From: an uncultured Clostridia bacterium
Lineage (GTDB): Bacteria; Bacillota; Clostridia; Christensenellales; Borkfalkiaceae
NCBI GenBank assembly: GCA_947630245.1
Contig: CANRGR010000011.1
Location: 1-32,632 of the forward strand
DNA: 32,632 nucleotides
Reading direction: 5' to 3'
Shown here one piece after another: positions 22,015 through 30,970 of this stretch. The position numbers were made by a program, and so were the translations under genes. How positions within the stretch are numbered: the first letter of the stretch is position 1; every line of letters begins with the position of its first letter. The notes below the pieces were generated by a model that did no database searches, was not told where the DNA came from, and was given only the letters and a program-made list of their open reading frames with translations.

Positions 22015-22548
22015 ATGACGCAGCTTTATTCCGATCGCGATCTCTACGACGCTTACCGCCAGCGCAGGCGGCTTCTTTGCGGCTTCTTTGCGGTGCTCAC
22101 GGTCTATCTTGCGGGCGTTGCCGCGCTTGTCACCTATTATGTTCTTCTTCCCTATAACGATCCCAACGAGAGCTGGGTCATCGCCGTGACGAGCGTCCTC
22201 ACGGGGCTCTTCATCATCTTTTGCTTTCCCTACATGGGAATCTCGTTCAAACGCTGCAACGCGTATTACAAAATGCTGAAATTCATTTCGCGCGGGTTGA
22301 AGGAATATTCCGTGCTTCCCTTTCTCGGGATCGACGATTGGACGACCCGCGACCGCGTGGACGTGAACGTTGCGACCTTTGCGGTCAAAAACGTCAAGCG
22401 CGACGAGGAGATGACGCGGCAGATCTATGTGGACGGCGAAAAGGACTTCCCCGGTTTCCGGGAGGGAGAGTACACCCGTCTCGTCTCGCAGGGGAATCTG
22501 CTCATCGCCTATGAATTTACGGGCACGTTCCGGGAGACGGAAGAATGA
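22015..22548 (+). CDS. Two-TM membrane protein of unknown function
   Basis: I do not recognise a family for this 177-residue protein. It has a basic N-terminus ('YDAYRQRRRLL'), two membrane segments (about 21-46 and 53-76), then a cytoplasmic region of about 100 residues with a basic amphipathic stretch ('KMLKFISRGLKEYSVLPFLG') and a beta-rich end. The start has AAGGAGG at 22004-22010 and follows degV by nine bases. The stop overlaps the ACT gene by 4 bases (ATGA), which implies translational coupling. Confidence 0.75.
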   Translation: MTQLYSDRDLYDAYRQRRRLLCGFFAVLTVYLAGVAALVTYYVLLPYNDPNESWVIAVTSVLTGLFIIFCFPYMGISFKRCNAYYKMLKFISRGLKEYSVLPFLGIDDWTTRDRVDVNVATFAVKNVKRDEEMTRQIYVDGEKDFPGFREGEYTRLVSQGNLLIAYEFTGTFRETEE

Positions 22549-22814
22549 GAGCGGTCGTAACGGTCTCGGGAGAGGACAGAAGAGGGATCATCGCGGCGGT
22601 GAGCGCCTTTCTGTCCGAAAGAGACATCAATATTCTCGATATTTCGCAGACGATCCTCGGCGGACGCTTCGCGATGGTCATGCTCGTGGATGTCGGAGCG
22701 TGCCCGAAGCCGCTCTCGGAAGTCGCCGCAGAAGCGGAGGAAATGGGCAACCGCATCGGCATGAGCGTGCGGTTGCAGCACGAGGATCTCTTCAACGTCA
22801 TGCACACGGTCTGA
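22545..22814 (+). CDS. ACT domain protein, UPF0237 family
   Basis: This is an 89-residue stand-alone ACT domain ('[23 protein letters not shown]', quoted in part; '[22 protein letters not shown]'). ACT domains bind small ligands, often amino acids, as dimers. UPF0237 members are typically encoded right before a UPF0210 protein, as here, with five bases between. The ligand is unknown. The gene overlaps its upstream neighbour by 4 bases. Confidence 0.9.
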   Translation: MRAVVTVSGEDRRGIIAAVSAFLSERDINILDISQTILGGRFAMVMLVDVGACPKPLSEVAAEAEEMGNRIGMSVRLQHEDLFNVMHTV

Positions 22815-22818
22815 GTCT

Positions 22819-24174
22819 ATGATGAACCAAGCCAATATCATCGAAACGATCGACATGATCGAAAAGGAACATCTCGATATCCGGACGGTGACGATGGGGA
22901 TTTCGCTGCTTTCCTGTATCCGCGGGACAGCGGATGAGACGGCGCGGGCGGTCTACGACCGCGTCTTGACAAAGGCGGAGAATCTCGTCGGATGCGTTCA
23001 TGCGCTTTCGCGGGAATACGGGATTCCGATCGTCAACAAGCGGATTTCGGTGACGCCCGTCTCCTTTCTTACGGCGGCGTTTCCCGAGGAGAGCGGAAAG
23101 ATCGCTCTTGCGCTCGACCGCGCCGCGGGGGAACTCGGCGTCGACTTCTTGGGCGGCTATTCCGCGCTCGTCCACAAGGGCACGGCGGAGTTCGAGGAGA
23201 AATTTCTCTCCACAATTCCGGAGACTCTCTCTTCGACCGAACGGCTCTGCGCCTCGGTCAACGTCGGATCGTCCCGCTCGGGGATCAATATGAATGCCGT
23301 CCGCAGGGTGGGCGAACTCGTCAAGGAGACCGCGGCGCTCACGGCGGATCGGGACGGAATCGGCTGTGCCAAGTTCGTTGCGTTCTGCAACGCGGTGGAG
23401 GACAACCCCTTTATGGCGGGCGCCTTCCACGGCACGGGCGAGGCGGATACGGTCGTTAACGTGGGCGTTTCGGGACCCGGCGTCATCCGCCATGCGCTCT
23501 CCTTTGCGCCCGAAGCCGATCTCACTTCCGCCGCCGAGATCATCAAAAAGACGGCGTTCAAGATCACGCGGGCGGGGGAACTCATCGCGAGAGAAGCGGC
23601 GAAACGGCTCGGCGTTTCCTTCGGGATCGTCGATCTCTCCCTTGCGCCGACGCCCTCCCGCGGGGATTCCGTAGCGCAGATTCTCGAAGAGCTCGGGCTC
23701 GAAACCGTCGGGACGCACGGAACGACCGCGTGTCTCGCCATGCTCAACGACGCAGTCAAGAAAGGGGGCGTGATGGCGTCCTCGCGCGTCGGCGGGCTCT
23801 CGGGCGCGTTCATTCCCGTCTCCGAGGACGTCGGCATGATCGAAGCCGCGGAGAAGGGAGCGATCACCGTGGACAAGCTCGAAGCGATGACCTGCGTCTG
23901 TTCGGTCGGGCTCGACATGATCGCGGTCCCGGGCGACACGTCCGCCGCGACGGTCTCGGCGATGATTGCGGATGAGGTGGCGATCGGAATGATCAACAAC
24001 AAGACGACCGCCGTGCGCGTGATCCCCGTGCCCGGCAAGCGCGCGGGCGACGAGGTAAACTTCGGCGGTCTGCTCGGACGGGCGCCCGTGATGCCGCTGC
24101 ATACCGGTTCCGCCGAAAAGCTGATCCGGCGCGGCGGGCTCATTCCCGCGCCGATCCACAGTTTCAAAAATTAA
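22819..24174 (+). CDS. UPF0210 (DUF711, PFL-family) protein
   Basis: This 451-residue protein matches the UPF0210/DUF711 family, which is distantly related in fold to pyruvate formate-lyase. Recognisable segments are '[27 protein letters not shown]' (quoted in part), '[14 protein letters not shown]', '[14 protein letters not shown]', '[20 protein letters not shown]', '[20 protein letters not shown]' and '[11 protein letters not shown]'. The biochemical role has not been settled to my knowledge. The partner ACT protein directly precedes it, suggesting a ligand-controlled pair. Two adjacent ATG codons (22819, 22822) could each be the start. Confidence 0.92.
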   Translation: MMNQANIIETIDMIEKEHLDIRTVTMGISLLSCIRGTADETARAVYDRVLTKAENLVGCVHALSREYGIPIVNKRISVTPVSFLTAAFPEESGKIALALDRAAGELGVDFLGGYSALVHKGTAEFEEKFLSTIPETLSSTERLCASVNVGSSRSGINMNAVRRVGELVKETAALTADRDGIGCAKFVAFCNAVEDNPFMAGAFHGTGEADTVVNVGVSGPGVIRHALSFAPEADLTSAAEIIKKTAFKITRAGELIAREAAKRLGVSFGIVDLSLAPTPSRGDSVAQILEELGLETVGTHGTTACLAMLNDAVKKGGVMASSRVGGLSGAFIPVSEDVGMIEAAEKGAITVDKLEAMTCVCSVGLDMIAVPGDTSAATVSAMIADEVAIGMINNKTTAVRVIPVPGKRAGDEVNFGGLLGRAPVMPLHTGSAEKLIRRGGLIPAPIHSFKN

Positions 24175-24206
24175 CAAAAAAACATATTTTGGGAGTTTAT
24201 TATAAT

Positions 24207-25976
24207 ATGGAAAGAAAGGATGTAAAGGAACAGTACAAATGGAAGATCTCGGACGTCTTTGAAAGCGACGAAAAATGGGAAGAGGCGTTTGCCGCGCTCG
24301 AACCGCAGGCGGATTTCGAACAATTCCGCGGCACGCTCCACACCGTGGAGGGACTGCTCTCCTTCTTCGGCAAGGAGGAACAACTCACGATCGCCGCGCT
24401 CCGCGTCTATCTCTATGCCTTCATGAAGCACGACGAGGACGTCCGCGAGACAAAATACAATTCCTATATCGCGCGGGTGATGAACTTCTTTACCCGTCTT
24501 GACTCGGAGACGTCCTTCTCGACGCCCGAACTCACCGCTCTGCCGGACGAGACGCTCGACGCGTTCATCGCCGATCCCCGTCTGCGCGATTACGACTACA
24601 TGCTTTCGAGAATCAAGGCGCAGAAGGCGCACATTCTCTCCGAAAAGGAGGAGCGCATTCTCGCCCAGACGGGCGAGCCCATGTCGGCGGCGGGGGACGT
24701 GTTCGAGATGCTCGACAACGCCGAACTCGATCTCCCCGAGATCGAATACGAGGGGCAGAAGGTGCGCCTCTCGCACGGACTGTATTCCGTCATCATGAGC
24801 GGAAAGGACCGCGGGAAGCGGAAGGAGGCGTACGAGCTCTACTATTCCGCCTACCGCAAGATCATCAATACGCTCGCGACGACCTATTTCGGCAACGTCA
24901 AGAAAGATATTTTCTATAAGAACGTGCGCGGCTACGATTCCTGTATGCAGATGGCGATGTTCGAGGAGGACGTCGACCGCTCGGTATACGACAATCTCGT
25001 CTCCTCCGTCGAAGAGGGCGCACCGCTCATGCATCGCTACATTGCGATGCGCAAGAAGGCGATGGGGCTCGATACGATGTATATGTACGACATCTATCCC
25101 GCTCTTGTCGAGGACGCGGAGCTCAAACTCACCTATGAAGAAGCGTACGAACTCGTCTTGAAGGGGCTCGCTCCGCTCGGCGAGGAGTACGGCGCCCTGC
25201 TGCGCCGCGGCAGGGACGAGCGCTGGATCGACGTCTGCGAGACGGAGGGAAAGCGCAGCGGCGCGTATTCGATCGGAATCTACGGAAACCATCCCTTCGT
25301 GCTTCTGAACTATCAAAAGACGACGCACGACGTCTTTACGATCGCCCACGAGATGGGACATTCCATCCATTCCTATTTCTCGAACAAGAACCAGCCGTTC
25401 GTAAAATCGGACTATAAGATCTTCGTGGCGGAAGTTGCGAGCACGGTCAACGAAGTCCTTCTGCTCAAATATCTCCTCAAAACGACGGAGGACGCCAAAC
25501 TCAAAAAATATCTCCTCAACTATTTCATGGACATGATCCGCACGACCCTCTTCCGCCAGACGCAGTTTGCGGAATTCGAGGAACGGGCGCATGCGCTGGC
25601 GGAGGCGGGCGAACCGCTCAACAAGGACAATCTCTCCGCGCTCTATAAGGAACTCAACGAGAAGTATTACGGGAGCGCGGTCGTGCACGACGACAACATC
25701 GCGATCGAATGGGCGCGCATTCCTCATTTCTACCGTTCCTTCTATGTCTACAAATATGCGACGGGCATCACGGCGGCGATCTGCATCGCCAACAAGATCC
25801 TGCGGGAGGGCGAGACGGCGGTGCGCCGCTATTTCGAATTCCTCTCGGGCGGCTGTTCCACCGATCCCGTCTCCCTTCTGAAACTCGCGGGAGCGGATCT
25901 CACCGACAGGGAGACCTTCTCCGCCGCCATGAGGGAATTCCGCGATACCCTCGACGAATTTGAAAAAATTGCCTGA
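24207..25976 (+). CDS. pepF: Oligoendopeptidase F (M3 family)
   Basis: This is a cytoplasmic zinc metallopeptidase that degrades peptides of roughly 7-17 residues. The 589-residue protein has the zinc site H381-E-M-G-H385 in 'FTIAHEMGHSIHS' and the third ligand E409 in 'FVAEVASTVNE', both typical of M3B peptidases, followed by the C-terminal 'YKYATGITAA' segment. The length is normal. ATG 24207 has GGGAG at 24191-24195 (11 bases away, rather far); the open frame also allows a TTG at 24189. A TATAAT lies directly before the ATG but is not a usable promoter (no -35, no leader). Confidence 0.95.
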   Translation: MERKDVKEQYKWKISDVFESDEKWEEAFAALEPQADFEQFRGTLHTVEGLLSFFGKEEQLTIAALRVYLYAFMKHDEDVRETKYNSYIARVMNFFTRLDSETSFSTPELTALPDETLDAFIADPRLRDYDYMLSRIKAQKAHILSEKEERILAQTGEPMSAAGDVFEMLDNAELDLPEIEYEGQKVRLSHGLYSVIMSGKDRGKRKEAYELYYSAYRKIINTLATTYFGNVKKDIFYKNVRGYDSCMQMAMFEEDVDRSVYDNLVSSVEEGAPLMHRYIAMRKKAMGLDTMYMYDIYPALVEDAELKLTYEEAYELVLKGLAPLGEEYGALLRRGRDERWIDVCETEGKRSGAYSIGIYGNHPFVLLNYQKTTHDVFTIAHEMGHSIHSYFSNKNQPFVKSDYKIFVAEVASTVNEVLLLKYLLKTTEDAKLKKYLLNYFMDMIRTTLFRQTQFAEFEERAHALAEAGEPLNKDNLSALYKELNEKYYGSAVVHDDNIAIEWARIPHFYRSFYVYKYATGITAAICIANKILREGETAVRRYFEFLSGGCSTDPVSLLKLAGADLTDRETFSAAMREFRDTLDEFEKIA

Positions 25977-26038
25977 AACAAAAGCGGTCGGCGGGAAGCC
26001 GTAATCCCTGCGGGACCAAACAAACATAAGGAGAACTT

Positions 26039-27460
26039 ATGCCAAACCAGATGCCACACAATTTAGACGCGGAATCCGCCCTGCTCGGCTGTATCCTCAT
26101 CGACGGGGATATCCAGTCCGAGGCGCTCGAATCCCTCAAAGAAGAGGATTTCTATCAGGAATCCCACCGCGAGATTCTTGCCGCGATGAAGGCGGTCTAC
26201 GGGAGCAGGAAGCCCGTGGACGTCGTCACGCTCACCGACCGTCTCGACCGCGACGGGAAACTCGACCGCGCGGGCGGGCTCGCCTACATCACCGAACTCG
26301 CGCAGGTCGTTCCTTCCGCCGCAAATTATAAACAATATCTTGAAATTATCCGCCGTGATTCGGTCAACCGTGCCCTCATCCGCGCCGCAAAGGACATCAT
26401 CGAGAACAGCATGAAGGGGGAGGAGGAGCGCGACGCGCTCGCCTTTGCCGAGAAGCAGGTCTATGACCTTTCGAAGCGGCAGGACGGATCGAATCTCTCG
26501 GGTTTGAAGGACGGGGAAGTCATTCAGGAAGTCATCGGGAAATTCGAGAGCATCCAGTCCGATCCCAACGCCTTCCGCGGCGTGGAGACGGGATTCAAAC
26601 ATCTCGACCGCATCACGAACGGATTGCAGAAATCCGATCTCATCGTCATCGCCGCGCGTCCCGGCATGGGAAAGACGTCCCTTGCAATGAATATCGTCGA
26701 GCACGCCTGTCTCAAAAAGGACGGCGTTGCGGCGGTGTTCTCTCTCGAAATGCCGCGCGTCCAGATTGTGCAGAGGCTCCTCTGTTCGTACGCGGGCGTG
26801 AGCATGGAGAAGGCGCTTGCGGGCAAGCTCGTGCAGAAGGATTGGAAAAATCTCATGCTCGCGAGCGACCGTATGCAGAAGAGCAGGATCTTTATCGACG
26901 ATTCTTCCCGCATAACCGCGGCGGAGATTCTTTCGAAGTGCCGTCGGCTCCGCAGTGCGGAGGGGCGGCTGGATCTCGTGATGATCGACTATATCCAGCT
27001 CATGGGCGGCGACGCAAAATACGCGGGCGCGGAAAACAGACAGCAGGAAGTTGCGAGCATCACGCGCGATCTCAAAATCATGGCGAAGGAGCTCGACGTC
27101 CCCGTGATTGCGCTCTCGCAGCTGAGGCGGATCCAGACGAAGGAGGCGCAGCTCTCCGACCTGAGGGAGTCCGGCGCGATCGAACAGGACGCGGATATCG
27201 TCATGTTCATCAACCGTCCCGACGTCTCCGCGACCCCCGAGGAACTCGCAAAGGGGAATATCGTGAAGGGCGCGGCGGAGCTCGTCATCGCAAAGCACAG
27301 AAACGGCTCGCTCGGGCGCATTCAGCTCCGCTTTATCGGCGAGAGCACGAAGTTCATCGACGTGGACGATCAGGGCGCGCCCGCCGAGGAGCCGCAGTAC
27401 GGGAAGAAACAGCCCGAGTTTGACGCGGAGGACGGCTCCGACGGGCTTCCCTTCGATTGA
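26039..27460 (+). CDS. dnaB: Replicative DNA helicase DnaB
   Basis: DnaB is the hexameric 5'-3' helicase at the replication fork. The 473-residue protein has the N-terminal helical domain ('PHNLDAESALLGCIL') and a RecA-type ATPase with Walker A 'AARPGMGKTS' and Walker B 'LVMIDYIQLM'; the arginine-finger region is 'IAKHRNGSLG'. The start has AAGGAG at 26028-26033. The C-terminal tail is acidic and ends 'DGLPFD', close to the SSB tail motif DxLPF. The upstream 62-base gap holds a GC-rich, possibly structured leader. tsaC follows with one base between. No complete DnaI-type loader is seen in the window; a DnaD/DnaI-like fusion lacking the ATPase lies at 13235-14935. Confidence 0.96.
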   Translation: MPNQMPHNLDAESALLGCILIDGDIQSEALESLKEEDFYQESHREILAAMKAVYGSRKPVDVVTLTDRLDRDGKLDRAGGLAYITELAQVVPSAANYKQYLEIIRRDSVNRALIRAAKDIIENSMKGEEERDALAFAEKQVYDLSKRQDGSNLSGLKDGEVIQEVIGKFESIQSDPNAFRGVETGFKHLDRITNGLQKSDLIVIAARPGMGKTSLAMNIVEHACLKKDGVAAVFSLEMPRVQIVQRLLCSYAGVSMEKALAGKLVQKDWKNLMLASDRMQKSRIFIDDSSRITAAEILSKCRRLRSAEGRLDLVMIDYIQLMGGDAKYAGAENRQQEVASITRDLKIMAKELDVPVIALSQLRRIQTKEAQLSDLRESGAIEQDADIVMFINRPDVSATPEELAKGNIVKGAAELVIAKHRNGSLGRIQLRFIGESTKFIDVDDQGAPAEEPQYGKKQPEFDAEDGSDGLPFD

Positions 27461-27461
27461 G

Positions 27462-28451
27462 ATGAAAACGGAAATCAGAACAATCTCGGAGGAATCCCTC
27501 CGCGAGGCGAAGAAGATCATCTCGGCGGGGGGCGTCGTCGCATTCCACACGGAGACGGTATACGGGCTCGGCGCGAACGCCTTCGACGATTCGGCGGTGG
27601 AGAGCGTCTTTGCGCTCAAAGGACGACCCGCGGACAATCCGCTCATCGCCCATGTGCACGCAGGGTACGATCTCTCCCGTCTCATCGACTTCGATCCGCC
27701 CTATGCCGCGCGCCTTCGGGAAGCTTTTCTCCCGGGACCGCTGACAATGGTCTATCCCTCGGTGGGGAAGGTCTCGCGGTATGTCTCCTGCGGGCTTACG
27801 ACCCTTGCGATCCGCATTCCCTCGTCTCCGGCGGCTCAGGCGTTTCTTCGCGCCGTCGATCTGCCGATCGCCGCGCCGAGCGCAAACGTCTCCAAACATG
27901 TCTCGCCCGTGACGGCGGAGCATGTGTATGACGACTTCAACGGAAAAATCCCGCTCATTCTCGACGGCGGGGAGTGCGCGGGCGGAATCGAGAGCACCGT
28001 GCTCGACTGCACGGGAGAAGTTCCGCAGATTCTGCGCGAGGGGCTCGTGACGCGCGCGATGATCGCCGAAGTCGCGGGGGACTGCGGGGTCTACCGCATG
28101 AAGAGCGGGGAGAAACCGAAGAGCCCGGGAATGGCATACAGGCACTATTCGCCGCGCTGCGGCACGGCTTATTGCTATACGGCGGAAGAGGCGCGAAGGG
28201 TTTATCTCGAAGAGGAGGCGCGGGGCGGGAGGCCCCGGATCCTCTGCGACGGCGCCTGCGCGCGGGAACTGAACGGCTTGAACGTCCTCTGTCTCGGCGA
28301 AACGGGCGAGGAGATGGCGCGGCGGCTGTATTCCCTTCTCCGCCGCGGGGAGAAGGAGGCAACCCTGCTCATCGGGGTCATCCCGAGGGAGACGGAAGGC
28401 GTCATGGCGGGCGTGCTCAACCGCATGAAGCGCGCCTTCGGAGTGGAATAG
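27462..28451 (+). CDS. tsaC: L-threonylcarbamoyladenylate synthase (Sua5/YwlC type)
   Basis: This enzyme makes threonylcarbamoyl-AMP from threonine, bicarbonate and ATP, the substrate of TsaD (encoded at 1654). The 329-residue protein has the YrdC domain ('GGVVAFHTETVYGLGANA', 'KGRPADNPLIAHV', 'AIRIPSSPAA', 'PIAAPSANVSKHVSP') and a C-terminal Sua5 domain ('SPGMAYRHYSPR'), so it is the long form found in B. subtilis. I chose ATG 27462, one base after the dnaB stop, to give the normal N-terminus; the ribosome binding site is weak, and coupling to dnaB is likely. The open frame extends back into dnaB. Confidence 0.95.
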   Translation: MKTEIRTISEESLREAKKIISAGGVVAFHTETVYGLGANAFDDSAVESVFALKGRPADNPLIAHVHAGYDLSRLIDFDPPYAARLREAFLPGPLTMVYPSVGKVSRYVSCGLTTLAIRIPSSPAAQAFLRAVDLPIAAPSANVSKHVSPVTAEHVYDDFNGKIPLILDGGECAGGIESTVLDCTGEVPQILREGLVTRAMIAEVAGDCGVYRMKSGEKPKSPGMAYRHYSPRCGTAYCYTAEEARRVYLEEEARGGRPRILCDGACARELNGLNVLCLGETGEEMARRLYSLLRRGEKEATLLIGVIPRETEGVMAGVLNRMKRAFGVE

Positions 28452-28913
28452 ATGGAAAAACAAAAGACGGTACGAAAGAAAATACTGTTTGTCTGCACGG
28501 GAAACACCTGCCGTTCCCCGATGGCGGAAGCCGCGCTCCGGAAGGAACTCAGGCGGAGAAAGATCACGGGCTACACCGTGCAGTCCGCGGGGATCCGCAT
28601 GGAGAAGGGGAGCACATTGAGCGCGAACAGCGCGCAGGCGCTCGCCGAGGCGAAGATTTCGGTGAACAAGACCTTCAAACCCCGCCAGCTCACCGAGAAG
28701 ATGATCCGCGACGCGCACGTTGTGATCTGCATGACCGAACGCCAGCAGAGCGCGCTCTCGCAGTTTCCGAATGTGACGAGCTTTCCCGCGCTCTCGGGCA
28801 GGGAGATTCCCGATCCGTACGGGCAGGGGATCGACGTCTACCGCGTGACGCTGCGCCGCATAAGGGAATGCCTTCCGCTCGTCATTTCGCGCTTTTGTTT
28901 GCAGGAAGATTGA
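28452..28913 (+). CDS. ywlE: Low-molecular-weight protein-arginine/tyrosine phosphatase (YwlE-like)
   Basis: This 153-residue phosphatase has the P-loop C15-TGNTC-R21-S (CTGNTCRSP) and the catalytic acid D121 in 'PDPYGQ'. Thr19 in the loop matches Thr11 of B. subtilis YwlE, which favours phospho-arginine over phospho-tyrosine, so it probably reverses McsB arginine phosphorylation. The neighbour tsaC (ywlC) is also close to ywlE in B. subtilis. The start has GGAG at 28440-28443 and follows tsaC with no gap. Confidence 0.88.
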   Translation: MEKQKTVRKKILFVCTGNTCRSPMAEAALRKELRRRKITGYTVQSAGIRMEKGSTLSANSAQALAEAKISVNKTFKPRQLTEKMIRDAHVVICMTERQQSALSQFPNVTSFPALSGREIPDPYGQGIDVYRVTLRRIRECLPLVISRFCLQED

Positions 28914-28922
28914 AAAGCCCTC

Positions 28923-28951
28923 TTGACGATCGGGAGGAGTTGTGGTAAGAT
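28923..28951 (+). promoter_or_regulatory. Sigma-A-type promoter for rpiB
   Basis: TTGACG (28923-28928), 17 bases, then TAAGAT (28946-28951) lie 23 bases before the rpiB start, with GGGAGG at 28961-28966 as ribosome binding site. It probably drives the rpiB-DUF1538-PII-pepE group. Confidence 0.7.
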
Positions 28952-28973
28952 AACATTACAGGGAGGATACAAG

Positions 28974-29426
28974 ATGAAAATTGCGCTCGCATGCGACCAC
29001 GGGGGACTTGCCCTCAAAAATAAGATCATGGAATACCTGAAAGAGAACGGCTACGAAACAGAGGATTTCGGCACAACGACGGACTGTTCCTGCGACTATC
29101 CCGATTTCGCCTTGGCGGGAGCGGAGGCGGTTGCAAGCGGAAAATGCGACCGCGGGATCTTTGTCTGTACGACCGGGATCGGGATTTCGATCGCGGCGAA
29201 CAAGGTCCCCGGCGTCCGTTGCGCGCTCTGCACGGACGCAACCTGCGCGCGGCTCACACGGGAGCACAACGACGCGAACGTCCTCGCCCTCGGCGGCGGG
29301 ATTGTCGGCGTCAATCTCGGTCTCGACATCGTGAAAACCTTCCTCGGAACGGAGTTCTCCGGGCTCGAAAAGCACCAAAGACGGATTGATAAGATCTCGG
29401 CGATCGAAGCGAAATATCTTCGTTGA
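28974..29426 (+). CDS. rpiB: Ribose-5-phosphate isomerase B
   Basis: RpiB interconverts ribose 5-phosphate and ribulose 5-phosphate in the pentose phosphate pathway. The 150-residue protein has 'LACDHGGLALK' (D8, H9), the catalytic Cys65 in 'GIFVCTTGIGISIAANK', and 'LTREHNDANVLALGG' (H98). Length is normal for the family. ATG 28974 is chosen from the GGGAGG binding site; the open frame would allow an earlier start at 28923, which is really the -35 box. Related LacAB/RpiB enzymes can act on allose or galactose phosphates, but the motif set fits RpiB best. Confidence 0.93.
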   Translation: MKIALACDHGGLALKNKIMEYLKENGYETEDFGTTTDCSCDYPDFALAGAEAVASGKCDRGIFVCTTGIGISIAANKVPGVRCALCTDATCARLTREHNDANVLALGGGIVGVNLGLDIVKTFLGTEFSGLEKHQRRIDKISAIEAKYLR

Positions 29427-29436
29427 TTTTCCACCC

Positions 29437-30969
29437 ATGACGACGGCGCTGAAATCGAAAATCGTCGAATCGCTCACCTCCGTTCTTCCGATCGCTCTGA
29501 TCGTGATCTTTTTGGGGATGACGTTCATTCCCCTCGACACGGGCGCGTTTGCGCTCTTCCTCGTGGGGGTCTTTTTGCTCATCATCGGGATGGGCTGTTT
29601 TACGTTGGGCGCGGATATGTCCATGCTCGTGATCGGCGAAAAGATCGGCTCTGCCATGACCCGTTCGCGCAAGATCTGGCTCATCGCGTTCCTTTCCTTT
29701 ATCATCGGCATCATCGTGACGGTCGCGGAGCCGGATCTTCAAATCCTCGCGGGGCAGGTTCCCGCCGTGGCGGAAAAGACGGCGCTCGGGAATTATCTTC
29801 TCATCCTCACGGTGGCGGTCGGCGTGGGACTCTTCCTCATGGTCGCCATGCTCCGCATTGTGCTGAGAATCCGTCTTTCCGTCATTCTCATCTTCCTTTA
29901 TGTCGCCGCCTTTGTTCTGAGTTTCTTCGTCGCGCCCCAATTCCGCGCAGTCTCCTTTGACGCGGGCGGCGTGACGACGGGACCCATGACCGTTCCCTTC
30001 ATCATGTCGCTCGGCGTGGGCGTCGCCTCCATCAGAAGCGATAAAAAGGGACAGGACGACTCGTTCGGTCTCGTCGCGCTTTCGAGCGTGGGACCCATCA
30101 TCGCCGTCCTCATTCTCGGGATAGTGTTCAAAATCCAAGATACGTCCTATGAGATCGCGCCGCCCACGGAAGTCGTGTCGACCCGCGGCATCTTCTTCGA
30201 ATATCTTCGCGGATTCGGAAATTACGGGAAGGAAGTGCTCATCGCCATCGCGCCCATTCTCGTCTTTTTCCTTCTGTTCCAACTGTTTACGCGCTCCTTC
30301 CATAAGCGCCAGCTCGTCAGAATCTTTGTCGGATTCGGCTATACTTTCTTGGGACTTGTGCTCTTTCTGACGGGCGCGAATGTCGGGTTCATGCCCGTCG
30401 GCACCGAGATCGGGCGCACGCTTGCGGGGCTGTGGGGCGGATGGCTGCTCATTCCCGCCGGAATGCTCATCGGCTATTTCGTCGTCGCGGCGGAGCCTGC
30501 GGTCCATGTCCTCAACAAGCAGGTCGAGCGCATGTCGGCGGGCGCGATCACTTCCGCGACGATGAAGCGCGGGCTGTGTATCGGGGTCTGCGGCGCAATC
30601 GGGCTTGCAATGCTGCGTATTCTCACGGGGCTCGATATCATGTACATCCTCATTCCGGGCTATGCGCTCGCACTGATTCTGACGTTCTTCACGCCGCCGC
30701 TCTATACGGGTATCGCGTTCGACTCGGGCGGCGTCGCAAGCGGTGCAATGGTCTCATCCTTTGTACTGCCGATGGCGATCGGGGCGTGCGACGTTCTGCG
30801 CGGAGCCGAGGCGATTATGACGCAGGCGTTCGGCTGTGTGGCGTTCGTCGCGCTTGCGCCGCTCATTTCGATCCAGATCCTCGGAATCGTCTATAAGCGC
30901 AAAACGGGCAAAATCAAGCGCAATTTCCTCGCGGTCGAGGATCGGATCCTGACGTATGAGGTAGACTGA
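29437..30969 (+). CDS. DUF1538 multi-spanning membrane protein
   Basis: This 510-residue protein has about 12 predicted membrane segments and two related halves, each carrying a conserved glycine-rich loop: 'SFDAGGVTTGPMTVPF' (first half) and 'AFDSGGVASGAMVSSFV' (second half). This duplicated pattern is typical of DUF1538 proteins, of unknown transport function. The next gene, two bases downstream, encodes a tandem PII-like protein, a recurring neighbour of this family as I recall, which suggests PII-like control of transport. ATG 29437 lacks a clear ribosome binding site; a TTG at 29386, overlapping rpiB, is the alternative and would add 17 residues. Confidence 0.85.
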   Translation: MTTALKSKIVESLTSVLPIALIVIFLGMTFIPLDTGAFALFLVGVFLLIIGMGCFTLGADMSMLVIGEKIGSAMTRSRKIWLIAFLSFIIGIIVTVAEPDLQILAGQVPAVAEKTALGNYLLILTVAVGVGLFLMVAMLRIVLRIRLSVILIFLYVAAFVLSFFVAPQFRAVSFDAGGVTTGPMTVPFIMSLGVGVASIRSDKKGQDDSFGLVALSSVGPIIAVLILGIVFKIQDTSYEIAPPTEVVSTRGIFFEYLRGFGNYGKEVLIAIAPILVFFLLFQLFTRSFHKRQLVRIFVGFGYTFLGLVLFLTGANVGFMPVGTEIGRTLAGLWGGWLLIPAGMLIGYFVVAAEPAVHVLNKQVERMSAGAITSATMKRGLCIGVCGAIGLAMLRILTGLDIMYILIPGYALALILTFFTPPLYTGIAFDSGGVASGAMVSSFVLPMAIGACDVLRGAEAIMTQAFGCVAFVALAPLISIQILGIVYKRKTGKIKRNFLAVEDRILTYEVD

Positions 30970-30970
30970 A

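Noticed and set aside
24201-24206. Perfect TATAAT just before the pepF start codon
   Set aside because: Transcription would start inside the gene and no -35 lies at the right distance (the nearest TTAACA is 24 bases away).
24171-26027. Minus-strand open frame of 618 codons opposite pepF
   Set aside because: Shadow; pepF on the plus strand has the complete zinc site.
25977-26038. GC-rich inverted segments in the pepF-dnaB gap
   Set aside because: Only short imperfect stems and no T-run; a structured leader is possible but not supported.
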